9,417 bases of DNA, taken from NCBI GenBank assembly GCA_016297645.1, contig JAEDGF010000070.1, positions 1 through 9,417 on the forward strand. The letters run 5' to 3'. This document shows positions 1 through 7,059 of the stretch, one piece after another (the stretch's first letter is position 1; every line of letters begins with the position of its first letter). A program made the translations under genes and the position numbers. Source of the DNA: Clostridiaceae bacterium. GTDB taxonomy: Bacteria; Bacillota; Clostridia; Oscillospirales; Acutalibacteraceae. The notes beneath the pieces were generated by a model. That model had not been told where the DNA came from and did not search any database. It was given only the letters and a program-made list of their open reading frames with translations.

Positions 1-43
1 CAGCCGGTCAAAACCGACACGGGTTCAAGTCCCGTCAGCCTTG
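1..43 (+). tRNA. Partial tRNA-like 3' half, long-variable-arm (class II) type, cut by window edge
   Basis: Bases 5-16 form a 4-bp stem (CGGT/ACCG) with a CAAA loop, as in the variable arm of a Leu or Ser tRNA. They are followed by a perfect 5-bp T-arm at 19-35 (ACGGG, loop TTCAAGT, CCCGT). The 7 nt after the T-arm (36-42) would be the 3' acceptor strand and G43 the discriminator. Bases 44-46 are GCA rather than CCA, so no CCA is encoded. The 5' half, anticodon and acceptor partner lie outside the window, so identity cannot be called: a G discriminator would favour Ser over Leu, but the implied 5' end (AAGGCTG) is atypical for both. It runs tail-to-tail into the minus-strand gene at 25-576 and overlaps its last codons. 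It could be a real gene, a degenerate copy, or an attachment-site remnant. Confidence 0.5.
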
Positions 44-576
44 GCAGCCGTAAAGGACGGTGTGCCGGTAGTGATATCAAAGTCAAACAGCGAAAAATGC
101 ATTTTCATCTGCGAAAAGCGGAAGGTGACATTTTTCAATTCCTCAACAATTTCGTCCGGGGTCGCGCCGTTTTGGGTCACGGTGAACGAAAATACAATAT
201 CTTCGGGTTCTGCTTTGGAATAATACGCCTTTTCGCCCGTGTCGGCGGTGACGGGGGCGGTGATATCGGATATTTTCATGTTGTCCGGCAGCTGAGAAGC
301 GTCCGTTTTTATTCCGCCGACCGAATACTTATATGGCGAGAGCTTCGCACCGGCTGCACGGAGCTTCACATTGACGGTATACACGCCGGAAAAATTGCCG
401 GATGCACCGTCCGTTTTTTCGGAAACCGTGATATCGGTGACGGTGATTTCAGGTTCGCGCGACGCGCCTGTCGCGAAGATAACAGCCGTGAAAACGAGCA
501 GAGCAATAACCGAGAGCCAAGTCGCCCAGCCCATTACATTATATAAGAATGAGAATATTTTTTCCGCCGTTTTCAT
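25..576 (-). CDS. Single-pass membrane protein of unknown function, 183 aa
   Basis: I do not recognise a family. The product starts with a short positively charged segment, then a hydrophobic stretch at about residues 14-37 (MGWATWLSVIALLVFTAVIF) that reads as an uncleaved signal anchor. The remaining ~145 residues would lie outside the membrane. They are rich in Thr, Val, Ser and Asp with alternating hydrophobic residues, suggesting a beta-rich domain, and there is no cysteine. The ATG has AAGGA about 11 nt upstream. The composition resembles a real protein rather than a shadow frame, and the plus-strand frames across it are incoherent. The gene lies 258 bp beyond the LCP gene on the same strand and may have its own promoter in the AT-rich DNA around 600-635. 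The final codons are antisense to the tRNA-like sequence at 1-43, so the native C-terminus may have been replaced or trimmed there. An envelope role is possible from its neighbour, but that is inference. Confidence 0.7.
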   Translation of the reverse strand: MKTAEKIFSFLYNVMGWATWLSVIALLVFTAVIFATGASREPEITVTDITVSEKTDGASGNFSGVYTVNVKLRAAGAKLSPYKYSVGGIKTDASQLPDNMKISDITAPVTADTGEKAYYSKAEPEDIVFSFTVTQNGATPDEIVEELKNVTFRFSQMKMHFSLFDFDITTGTPSFTAAKADGT

Positions 577-690
577 CAGCCGAGTCTTCCTTTTTGTGTT
601 GATTTTTTATAATATGTTCGTATATGATGTAATTTACGCCGCAGTATACGCGAAATTCAGCAGTAAGCGTGAACCGTTGTGAGCGTATAT

Positions 691-709
691 CCGTAAAAGG
701 TTGGCAGCA
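691..709 (+). repeat. Short dispersed repeat related to the 7414-7432 hairpin arm
   Basis: The 19 nt starting CCGTAAAAGGTTGGCAGCA match 17 of 19 bases of 7414-7432. At that other site the sequence forms one arm of an inverted repeat, whereas here no second arm is present nearby. The 577-834 spacer otherwise holds only AT-rich sequence and a 10-bp palindrome, ATGTATACAT, at 782-791. I see no clear factor-independent terminator after the LCP gene. Confidence 0.4.
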
Positions 710-834
710 TAAAATTCCGGTTACTAAATTACACCTTGGCTGTGTTATCCTTTAAGCATTACCATTACACATAATGCAACGATGTATACATTGTATAACA
801 GCATAAAGACAGGCATATTTAAGGTATCGTTTTT

Positions 835-2055
835 TTACGGTCTTGCGTTGCCTGAGTTGCCGCTTTTCATGACATCTATCGCTGTCAGGCGGTTCTCGTT
901 CAGCTTGATATTTGTTGTGCCGTATATGGTTTTCTGCAAGTCCTGTGCCGCAGCCGGGTAGTCCACTATCCACACCCACGAATAGCCGGAGTAGTCGAGT
1001 CGGCAGCTTTCGATAGGCTCGGTAACGGAGGTTATCTCATAGTTGTACCATTTGCCGAGAAGCCCCTGAGTCGCAAGCGAAATAAGTTCTGCGGTGGTGC
1101 AGTCCGTGCGGACATATTTAAGAAGCGTTGAAATTACATTGCTCACCTGCGACATACTTATCTCTTTCGAGCGATGTATTATAGATGTGATAAATGTGCG
1201 CTGGCGTCTTGTACGGCTGACATCCGCGTCCGAATCGCAGTGGCGGATACGGCAATAGGCAAGCGCGTCCTTTCCGCTGAGGGTGATTTCGCCGCTTGTG
1301 CCGGTGTAGCCCATTTCGGTGCGCATGGCGCGCGCTTCGTAGTCCTGGACATTCACGGTCACACCGCCCATTGCGTCAACTACCTCCGCGAAGGTTTTAA
1401 AGTTGACGGAAACATAGTGGTCGATAGCAATTTTATAGTCATTCTGAATTGTTTCTATAAGGCAATTTGCGCCGCCGTTGGCGTACGAGGCGTTGACCTT
1501 TGCGTACTTATCGCCGTACCGAGTCTTTATATAGGTGTACGAGTCGCGCATGAACGAGGTCAAAAACAGCTTCTGCGTTTTCTTGTTGACGGTGAGCATG
1601 ATTATCGAGTCGGAGTTGCCGCCGCCTGCGTCCAGACCTATGAGCAGGAAGTTTATAACATCCTTGCTGCGCATGAGGTTTTCATCGCTCGAACCGGTTG
1701 CCCAGTCTTTGAGAATGGACGAGAGGTCGGAGCTGCCGCGAAGCTCGTCGAGCGCTTCGACTACGCTGCTGTTGCTGTCCTGCTCGCCGTCGCCGTCGTT
1801 ATCGACATGGGTGTCGTCGATAAATCCGTTTCCGTGGTGGAATATCTCCTCCGCGAAATCGAGATTCAGAATTATCCCGATAAAGACCGCTCCCAACACT
1901 GCGAGAACCGCGATTATTACAAGAAGCGTCTTGTCAATTTTTCTGAGAGGCTTTTTTTTATGTGTTTTTTTGCCGCCGCTCTTTTTTGCGCTGCTCTCGG
2001 CAGACTGCTTTTTTGCTGAATTTGCCTTTGAAGAAGTTTTATTGCTGTTTCCCAT
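835..2055 (-). CDS. LytR-CpsA-Psr (LCP) family cell-wall polymer ligase, 406 aa
   Basis: LCP proteins transfer lipid-linked anionic glycopolymers (teichoic acids, capsule) onto peptidoglycan at the outer face of the membrane. Residues 1-42 are Ser/Lys-rich and cytoplasmic, and one membrane helix spans about 43-65. A hydrophilic linker (66-132) contains DNDGDGEQD (85-93). The LCP domain covers about 134-292: FLLIGLDAG (136-144), NSDSIIM (147-153), FMRDSY (168-173), KVNASYANGG (186-195), the AMGGV segment (228-232), CRIRHCDSD (268-276) and SRTRRQR (280-286). These supply the expected Asp and Arg residues that hold the pyrophosphate lipid substrate. The Arg usually found just before the SD pair is Asn147 here. 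A further ~110 residues follow the domain. Five cysteines lie outside the membrane, two of them (268, 273) in the active-site motif. GGAG sits 7 nt before the ATG. Family assignment is secure; the polymer transferred is unknown. Confidence 0.93.
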   Translation of the reverse strand: MGNSNKTSSKANSAKKQSAESSAKKSGGKKTHKKKPLRKIDKTLLVIIAVLAVLGAVFIGIILNLDFAEEIFHHGNGFIDDTHVDNDGDGEQDSNSSVVEALDELRGSSDLSSILKDWATGSSDENLMRSKDVINFLLIGLDAGGGNSDSIIMLTVNKKTQKLFLTSFMRDSYTYIKTRYGDKYAKVNASYANGGANCLIETIQNDYKIAIDHYVSVNFKTFAEVVDAMGGVTVNVQDYEARAMRTEMGYTGTSGEITLSGKDALAYCRIRHCDSDADVSRTRRQRTFITSIIHRSKEISMSQVSNVISTLLKYVRTDCTTAELISLATQGLLGKWYNYEITSVTEPIESCRLDYSGYSWVWIVDYPAAAQDLQKTIYGTTNIKLNENRLTAIDVMKSGNSGNARP

Positions 2056-2116
2056 ATTATTTCTCCGGAATAAAAGAATGATTTACGCCTGCGCGCATAG
2101 TTTCTTAAAGGTTTTA

Positions 2117-2159
2117 AGCCGACCGGCTCAGCCGCACCGTTTAGTAATTTTGTGCGGCT
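2117..2159 (-). terminator. Hairpin pair after gyrA, possible weak terminator
   Basis: Between gyrA and the LCP gene lies an 8-bp perfect stem (AGCCGCAC at 2130-2137 and GTGCGGCT at 2152-2159) with a 14-nt loop, next to a smaller AGCC/GGCT hairpin at 2117-2128. In the gyrA transcript the stems are not followed by a proper U-run, only by a TTAAAACCTTT-like stretch. Termination is therefore plausible but unproven. The larger stem could equally act as an RNA 3'-end stabiliser or sit in the leader of the LCP transcript. No convincing LCP promoter was identified in this 132-bp gap. Confidence 0.35.
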
Positions 2160-2187
2160 TTGCCGTTTTGATTAAAAATTTTGATTA

Positions 2188-4902
2188 TTATTCGCCGTCC
2201 GTGCTGTCATTTCCGACTGTGTCGGTGTTTTCGTCCGCCTGTGCGGAATCGTCCGCGGCGGGAGCTTCGTCAGCCTGTGCGTTTTCGTTTTCGTCGGTGT
2301 TTTCAAGTTCGTCCGCCGTGTCGTTTTCGTCAACGGGCAGCGAAGCCGTTTCGCCTTCGTCGTCTGCCTTTTTGGTGACGGTCATGGTGATTATCTTATC
2401 GTCCTCGCCGAGCCGCATGAGCTTAACGCCCTTTGAGGGACGCGCACATTCGCGTATATCTGCGGCAGAAAGCCTAATAACTATACCTGCTTCCGAGATG
2501 AGAATAACATCATCGTCGTCAAATACTTTCTTGATGGCGGCAACCTTGCCGTACTTTTCAACACGGTAGTTTATGCAGCCCATACCGCCGCGCGACTGGC
2601 GTCTGTAATCTTCATACCCGTTCTTGCGTCCGTTGCCGGTTTCGCTGACGGTGAGTATCTTTCCGCCGTCGTTTTCAGTGAGTATCTCCGCGCCGACGAT
2701 ATAATCGTCCTCCGCTTTGAATGTAAGCGCCTTAACGCCCCTCGCGGTTCTGCCGATAACGCGCGCGTCATTCTCGTTGAAGCGAATGCCGAATCCGTTG
2801 TGGGTGGCTATATAAATATCGTTTGTGCCGTCGGTGAGAAGGACATTTTCGAGAACATCGTTTTCATCGAGGTTAATAGCGATTATGCCGTTCTTTCTGA
2901 TATTTTTGAAATCGGAAAGAGCCGTGCGCTTGATAACGCCGTTTCTCGTTATCATGCAGATATATTCATCATCGGCGGTCTTGGGGATCATCAGCATTGC
3001 CGAAACCTTTTCGTCCGTTTCGATGGGAAGAATATTTACAAGGTTCATGCCCTTTGATGTGCGGCTGCCCTCGGGAATCTCGTAGCCCTTTATCTTGTAT
3101 GCCTTGCCGCGCGTCGTAAAGAACATGATGTAATCGTGAGTTGACGCGGTAAATACCGTGTCGACAACATCCTCGTCACGCGTTGTAAGTCCTAATTTTC
3201 CTCTGCCGCCCTTGCGCTGAATGCGGTACTCGTCCGCCGGAATACGCTTGATGTATCCGAGCTGAGTTTTCGTGAATACGCATTCCTCGACCGGGATAAG
3301 ATCCTCAACATCGACCTCGCCGCTTACATTGACTATCTCGGTGCGTCTGTCGTCCGCGAATTCGTCCCTTATCTCGATAAGCTCTTTCTTGACGACTTCG
3401 AGAACCGTTTCACGCGAGGAGAGAATGTGAAGCAATTCGCCTATGAGCTTTTCAAGCTGAGCCTGCTCGTCCTCGAGCTTTTCTCTTTCAAGACCTGTCA
3501 GCTGTCCCAAACGCATCTGAACGATGTGGTTCGCCTGAACATCGTCAAAGCCGAAGCGGCTCATGAGTCTTTCCTTGCCCTCGGGAATGCTCTTCGAGGA
3601 ACGGAGAATGTTTATGACCTCGTCTATAAAATCGAGCGCTTTTAAGAGTGCTTCGAGAATGTGCGCTCTGTCCTGCGCATTTTTGAGGTCAAACTGCGTT
3701 CTGCGTGTGATAACATTAAACTGATGGTCGATATATTCATCAATAATCTGTCTGAGCGTGAGAATTTTCGGCTCGCCGTTTACAAGCGCCAGCTGAATTA
3801 TACCGTACGAGATTTGAAGCTGCGTGTAAGAATAAAGCTGATTGAGGACTACCTGCGGGTTTGCTTCGCGCTTCAATTCGATAACGATGTGCATTCCCTT
3901 TCTGTCGGAGTAGTCGCTGACATTGGAGAGTCCCTCTATCTTTTTGTCTTTGTGAAGCTCCGCTATCGACTCGATAAGACGCGCCTTGTTCACCTGATAC
4001 GGCAGCTCGGAAACGACTATCTGATATCTGCCGTTCTTCGTTTCCTGAATCTCGCACCGCGCTCTTACGGTTATTTTGCCGCGTCCTGTCGCGTACGCCG
4101 CACGGATTCCGGCTCTGCCCATGATAATGCCGGCGGTCGGGAAATCGGGTCCCTTTATGTGCTGCATTATGTCTTCGAGAGTGCAGTCGGGGTTATCTAT
4201 CACGCAGCAGACGCCGTCGATGACTTCTTTTATGTTGTGCGGCGGAATGTTCGTCGCCATACCGACCGCGATACCGGTCGAACCGTTTACAAGCAGGTTC
4301 GGATAGCGTGCGGGCAGCACGGTGGGTTCTTTAAGACGGTCGTCGTAGTTGCCCTGAAAATCGACCGTGTTTTTGTTTATATCGGTGAGCATTTTTGTGG
4401 AAATCTTGCTCATTCTCGACTCGGTATACCTGTATGCAGCCGCCGGGTCGCCGTCTATCGAACCGAAGTTTCCGTGTCCGTCGACAAGAATGTATCTCAT
4501 CGAGAACGGCTGTGCAAGACGAACCATAGCGTCGTAAACGGAAGCGTCGCCGTGGGGGTGATAGCTGCCGAGCACCGCGCCGACCGTGTCCGCGCACTTA
4601 CGGTATTCGCCGTTCGGGGAAAGATTCTTTTCGAACATCGTGTACAGTATGCGTCTGTGGACGGGCTTCAAGCCGTCCCTTACATCGGGGAGCGCACGCT
4701 GCATTATGACCGACATCGAGTAGTCGAGGAACGATTTGCGCATTTCGTTGTTAAGGTCAACTTCTATAAGCTGTCCCTTAGGCTCGTCCCCGTCCGCCTC
4801 GTCGTCGTTTTCAACCTCTTCGGTGACTTCGTCTATAACTTCGTTTTCGCCGTCGGCTGAAAGCTCGTTATAGATATCGCCGTTTTTGTTTCCGTTATCC
4901 AT
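2188..4902 (-). CDS. gyrA: DNA gyrase subunit A, 904 aa
   Basis: GyrA cuts and rejoins DNA in the A2B2 gyrase complex, which introduces negative supercoils. After an acidic N-terminal extension (about 1-45) the breakage-reunion domain begins near residue 50 (MRKSFLDYSMSVI, 54-66). The quinolone region reads YHPHGDASVYD (114-124). The catalytic tyrosine is Tyr159 in AAYRYTE. The segment with GSTGIAVGMATNIPPHN (207-223) is intact, and a coiled-coil-like region spans about 470-515. The C-terminal beta-pinwheel runs from about 540 to 843 and carries the GyrA-box variant QRKGGRG (562-568), which separates gyrase from topoisomerase IV ParC. Residues 846-904 form an acidic tail with 23 Asp/Glu and no Lys/Arg. 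The protein is longer than the usual 800-880 residues because of the two acidic ends. The ATG is 17 nt after gyrB, with GGGAGG at 4913-4918 spaced 10 nt away, so it is cotranscribed with gyrB. Confidence 0.98.
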   Translation of the reverse strand: MDNGNKNGDIYNELSADGENEVIDEVTEEVENDDEADGDEPKGQLIEVDLNNEMRKSFLDYSMSVIMQRALPDVRDGLKPVHRRILYTMFEKNLSPNGEYRKCADTVGAVLGSYHPHGDASVYDAMVRLAQPFSMRYILVDGHGNFGSIDGDPAAAYRYTESRMSKISTKMLTDINKNTVDFQGNYDDRLKEPTVLPARYPNLLVNGSTGIAVGMATNIPPHNIKEVIDGVCCVIDNPDCTLEDIMQHIKGPDFPTAGIIMGRAGIRAAYATGRGKITVRARCEIQETKNGRYQIVVSELPYQVNKARLIESIAELHKDKKIEGLSNVSDYSDRKGMHIVIELKREANPQVVLNQLYSYTQLQISYGIIQLALVNGEPKILTLRQIIDEYIDHQFNVITRRTQFDLKNAQDRAHILEALLKALDFIDEVINILRSSKSIPEGKERLMSRFGFDDVQANHIVQMRLGQLTGLEREKLEDEQAQLEKLIGELLHILSSRETVLEVVKKELIEIRDEFADDRRTEIVNVSGEVDVEDLIPVEECVFTKTQLGYIKRIPADEYRIQRKGGRGKLGLTTRDEDVVDTVFTASTHDYIMFFTTRGKAYKIKGYEIPEGSRTSKGMNLVNILPIETDEKVSAMLMIPKTADDEYICMITRNGVIKRTALSDFKNIRKNGIIAINLDENDVLENVLLTDGTNDIYIATHNGFGIRFNENDARVIGRTARGVKALTFKAEDDYIVGAEILTENDGGKILTVSETGNGRKNGYEDYRRQSRGGMGCINYRVEKYGKVAAIKKVFDDDDVILISEAGIVIRLSAADIRECARPSKGVKLMRLGEDDKIITMTVTKKADDEGETASLPVDENDTADELENTDENENAQADEAPAADDSAQADENTDTVGNDSTDGE

Positions 4903-4912
4903 TTATGCGTTG

Positions 4913-4918
4913 CCTCCC
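4913..4918 (-). promoter_or_regulatory. gyrA ribosome binding site in the gyrB-gyrA junction
   Basis: GGGAGG (minus strand) lies directly after the gyrB TAA stop and 10 nt before the gyrA ATG. It fixes the start codon, and therefore shows that the acidic N-terminal extension of GyrA is translated. Confidence 0.8.
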
Positions 4919-4919
4919 T

Positions 4920-6938
4920 TTATACATCAAGGTTTTGAACAAACTTTGCGTTCTGCTCTATGAAATCGCGGCGCGGCTCGACCTTGTCGCCCATCAGAAT
5001 GGAGAATGTTTCGTCCGCTTCGATAGCGTCGCTGAGGTTTACTCGGAGCATGGTGCGTTTTTCGGGGTCCATGGTCGTTTCCCACAACTGGTGGGGGTCC
5101 ATTTCACCAAGACCCTTGTAGCGCTGGATCTTGTAGCCCGAGCCTATCTCGGCAATGAGTGCGTCGCGCTGCTCGTCGGAGTATGCATAGCGGTGCTTTT
5201 TGCCCTTCGTCACTCTGTAAAGCGGCGGCTGAGCAATATAGACATAGCCGTTGTCGATAAGCGGACGCATATAGCGGAAGAAGAATGTGAGAAGAAGTGT
5301 CCTGATGTGAGCACCGTCAACATCAGCATCCGCCATAAGCACTATTTTGTGATATCTGAGCTTCGTTATATCGAAATCGTCGCCTATTCCCGTACCGAGC
5401 GCAAGCACGACGGGGACGAGCTTTTCGTTGCCTATTACTTTATCTATGCGCGACTTTTCGACATTCAGCATTTTGCCCCAAAGCGGAAGAATAGCCTGAA
5501 TCGTTCTGTCGCGTCCCTCTTTTGCCGAACCGCCTGCGGAATCTCCCTCGACGATGAACAGCTCGCATTTCGCCGGGTCTTTATCGGTGCAGTCGGCGAG
5601 CTTGCCGGGAAGTCCGCCGCCCTCGAACGCCGATTTTCTTCTCGCTAAATCTCTTGCCTTTCTGGCTGCTTCCCTTGCGCGCGAGGCGTCGAGAGCCTTG
5701 CTGAAAATGACCTTTGCGGTCGCGGGGTTCTCTTCAAAGAAGGTCATAAGACGGTTGTAGACAAGGCTCTGAACCATGGGCGTGATGTCGGTGTTTCCGA
5801 GTTTGCCCTTTGTCTGTCCCTCAAACTCCGCGTCCGTCAGCTTTACGCTGATTACCGCCGTCAAGCCCTCTCTTACATCGTCGCCGGAGAGGTTCTTGTC
5901 GCCGTCTTTAAGAAGTCCGTACTTTTTGCCGTAGTCGTTGAACACCCTCGTCAGCGCATTCTTAAAGCCGTTTTCGTGCGTGCCGCCGTCAGCCGTGTAC
6001 ACATTGTTCGCGAACGAGAGAATAAGCTCGTTGTAGCTGTCGTTATACATGAGAGCGACCTCGGCGCTTCTGTCGTCCTTAGCCATGGAGAAGTGAATGG
6101 GCTTCTCGTGAATGGACGTAAGTCCTCTGCTCTCGGTAAGGTACTCGGCAAAGCTCGAAAGTCCGCCCTCGTAGCAGAAAAGCTCCTCTTTTATATTGTC
6201 GGGGTCGCGCTTATCCGTAAGCGTGATTTTCAGCCCGGCATTCAGAAATGCCTGCTCTCTGATGCGCTTTTCGAGAACCGAAAAGTCATAAACGGTCGTT
6301 TCGGTGAAAATCTCGGGGTCGGCTTTGAACATTATAAGCGTGCCGGTTTCGTTCGTTTCGCCGACTACTTCGAGGTCACTCGCAATCTTGCCGCGCGTAA
6401 AGTGCTGACGGTGAATTTTGCCGTTCTGGCTGACCTCGACCGTGAGCCACTCCGAAAGTGCGTTAACGACCGAAGAACCGACTCCGTGCAAGCCGCCCGA
6501 AACCTTGTAGCCGCTGCCGCCGAACTTGCCGCCGGCATGAAGCACCGTCAGAACGACAGTGACAGCCGGAAGCCCCTGTGCTTCCTTCATTTCAACGGGA
6601 ATACCGCGTCCGTTATCCCGTACGGAAATCACATTATCGGGGAGAATTTCCACTTCGATATGCGTGCAGAAGCCGGCAAGAGCCTCGTCTATTGAGTTGT
6701 CGAGGATCTCATACACGAGGTGATGAAGTCCCTTAGGTCCTGTGGAGCCTATGTACATACCGGGGCGCATTCTTACGGCTTCAAGTCCTTCGAGAACCTG
6801 AATCTGATCCGCGCCGTAGTTTTCGGTAACGGCGGTGTTCATTTCGCCGTCAACGCCGGTATCCTCCTCGCGCATTTCCTCCGCGAACCTTTCTTCCTCC
6901 TCGTCAAGCCCGGAGAATTTGTTTTCGGAATTATCCAT
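4920..6938 (-). CDS. gyrB: DNA gyrase subunit B, 672 aa
   Basis: GyrB is the ATPase subunit of gyrase. Following a ~40-residue acidic extension, the GHKL ATPase domain starts at DQIQVLEGLEAVRMRPGMYIG (within 44-64). The catalytic base is Glu77 and the Mg-binding Asn is Asn81 (EILDNSIDEA). DNGRGIPV (108-115) and the glycine-rich lid GGLHGVGSSVVNAL (148-161) bind ATP. The transducer domain holds the QTKGKLGN switch loop (375-382). The TOPRIM domain has EGDSAGGSAK (464-473) and DADVDGAH (537-544), providing the acidic metal-binding residues. The tail has QRYKGLGEMDPHQLW (605-619). There is no large insertion between TOPRIM and tail as in E. coli, which fits the Bacillota form. Residue 487, in LPLWGKMLNVEK, is Trp where Lys or Arg is usual. 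The start is supported by GGGAGG 8 nt upstream. It is separated from remB by a 738-bp repeat-rich gap, so it probably has its own promoter. Confidence 0.98.
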   Translation of the reverse strand: MDNSENKFSGLDEEEERFAEEMREEDTGVDGEMNTAVTENYGADQIQVLEGLEAVRMRPGMYIGSTGPKGLHHLVYEILDNSIDEALAGFCTHIEVEILPDNVISVRDNGRGIPVEMKEAQGLPAVTVVLTVLHAGGKFGGSGYKVSGGLHGVGSSVVNALSEWLTVEVSQNGKIHRQHFTRGKIASDLEVVGETNETGTLIMFKADPEIFTETTVYDFSVLEKRIREQAFLNAGLKITLTDKRDPDNIKEELFCYEGGLSSFAEYLTESRGLTSIHEKPIHFSMAKDDRSAEVALMYNDSYNELILSFANNVYTADGGTHENGFKNALTRVFNDYGKKYGLLKDGDKNLSGDDVREGLTAVISVKLTDAEFEGQTKGKLGNTDITPMVQSLVYNRLMTFFEENPATAKVIFSKALDASRAREAARKARDLARRKSAFEGGGLPGKLADCTDKDPAKCELFIVEGDSAGGSAKEGRDRTIQAILPLWGKMLNVEKSRIDKVIGNEKLVPVVLALGTGIGDDFDITKLRYHKIVLMADADVDGAHIRTLLLTFFFRYMRPLIDNGYVYIAQPPLYRVTKGKKHRYAYSDEQRDALIAEIGSGYKIQRYKGLGEMDPHQLWETTMDPEKRTMLRVNLSDAIEADETFSILMGDKVEPRRDFIEQNAKFVQNLDV

Positions 6939-6946
6939 GTGTCTTT

Positions 6947-6952
6947 CCTCCC
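6947..6952 (-). promoter_or_regulatory. gyrB ribosome binding site
   Basis: GGGAGG on the minus strand, 8 nt before the gyrB ATG, is a near-ideal Shine-Dalgarno sequence. It selects the first ATG and so includes the acidic N-terminal extension in the protein, rather than the internal Met33. Confidence 0.8.
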
Positions 6953-6968
6953 AGAAAGTGAAATAAAA

Positions 6969-6999
6969 AATATAAATTTATGTAAATTTACGATATCAA
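6969..6999 (-). promoter_or_regulatory. Candidate gyrB promoter in AT-rich leader
   Basis: The 122 bp between gyrB and the GC-rich repeat element (6939-7060) are strongly AT-rich. On the minus strand TTGATA (6994-6999) is followed after 19 nt by TATATT (6969-6974), each one or two bases from the sigma-A -35 and -10 consensus, but the spacing is longer than the ideal 17. The placement upstream of gyrB is right. An alternative TAATAA-like -10 occurs nearer 7040. Low-confidence call. Confidence 0.3.
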
Positions 7000-7059
7000 C
7001 CGCCCGAATTAAAAAAACACGAAACCTTATATTTACGAATTATTAAACATTATGTAATC

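Noticed and set aside
97..546. 149-codon plus-strand frame opposite the unknown membrane protein gene
   Set aside because: Its translation is Arg/Gly/His-rich without hydrophobic order, and the minus-strand frame has a signal anchor, a plausible ribosome binding site and the same strand as its neighbours.
782..791. ATGTATACAT palindrome as an operator
   Set aside because: A 10-bp palindrome in AT-rich DNA is easily expected by chance, and it is not tied to a promoter.
3661..4860. 399-codon open frame on the plus strand inside gyrA, and similar long frames at 1174-2019, 4905-5648 and 5976-6695
   Set aside because: They are opposite-strand shadows of strongly conserved genes, produced by GC-leaning third codon positions, and their translations are Arg/Val/Cys-rich with no recognisable domain.
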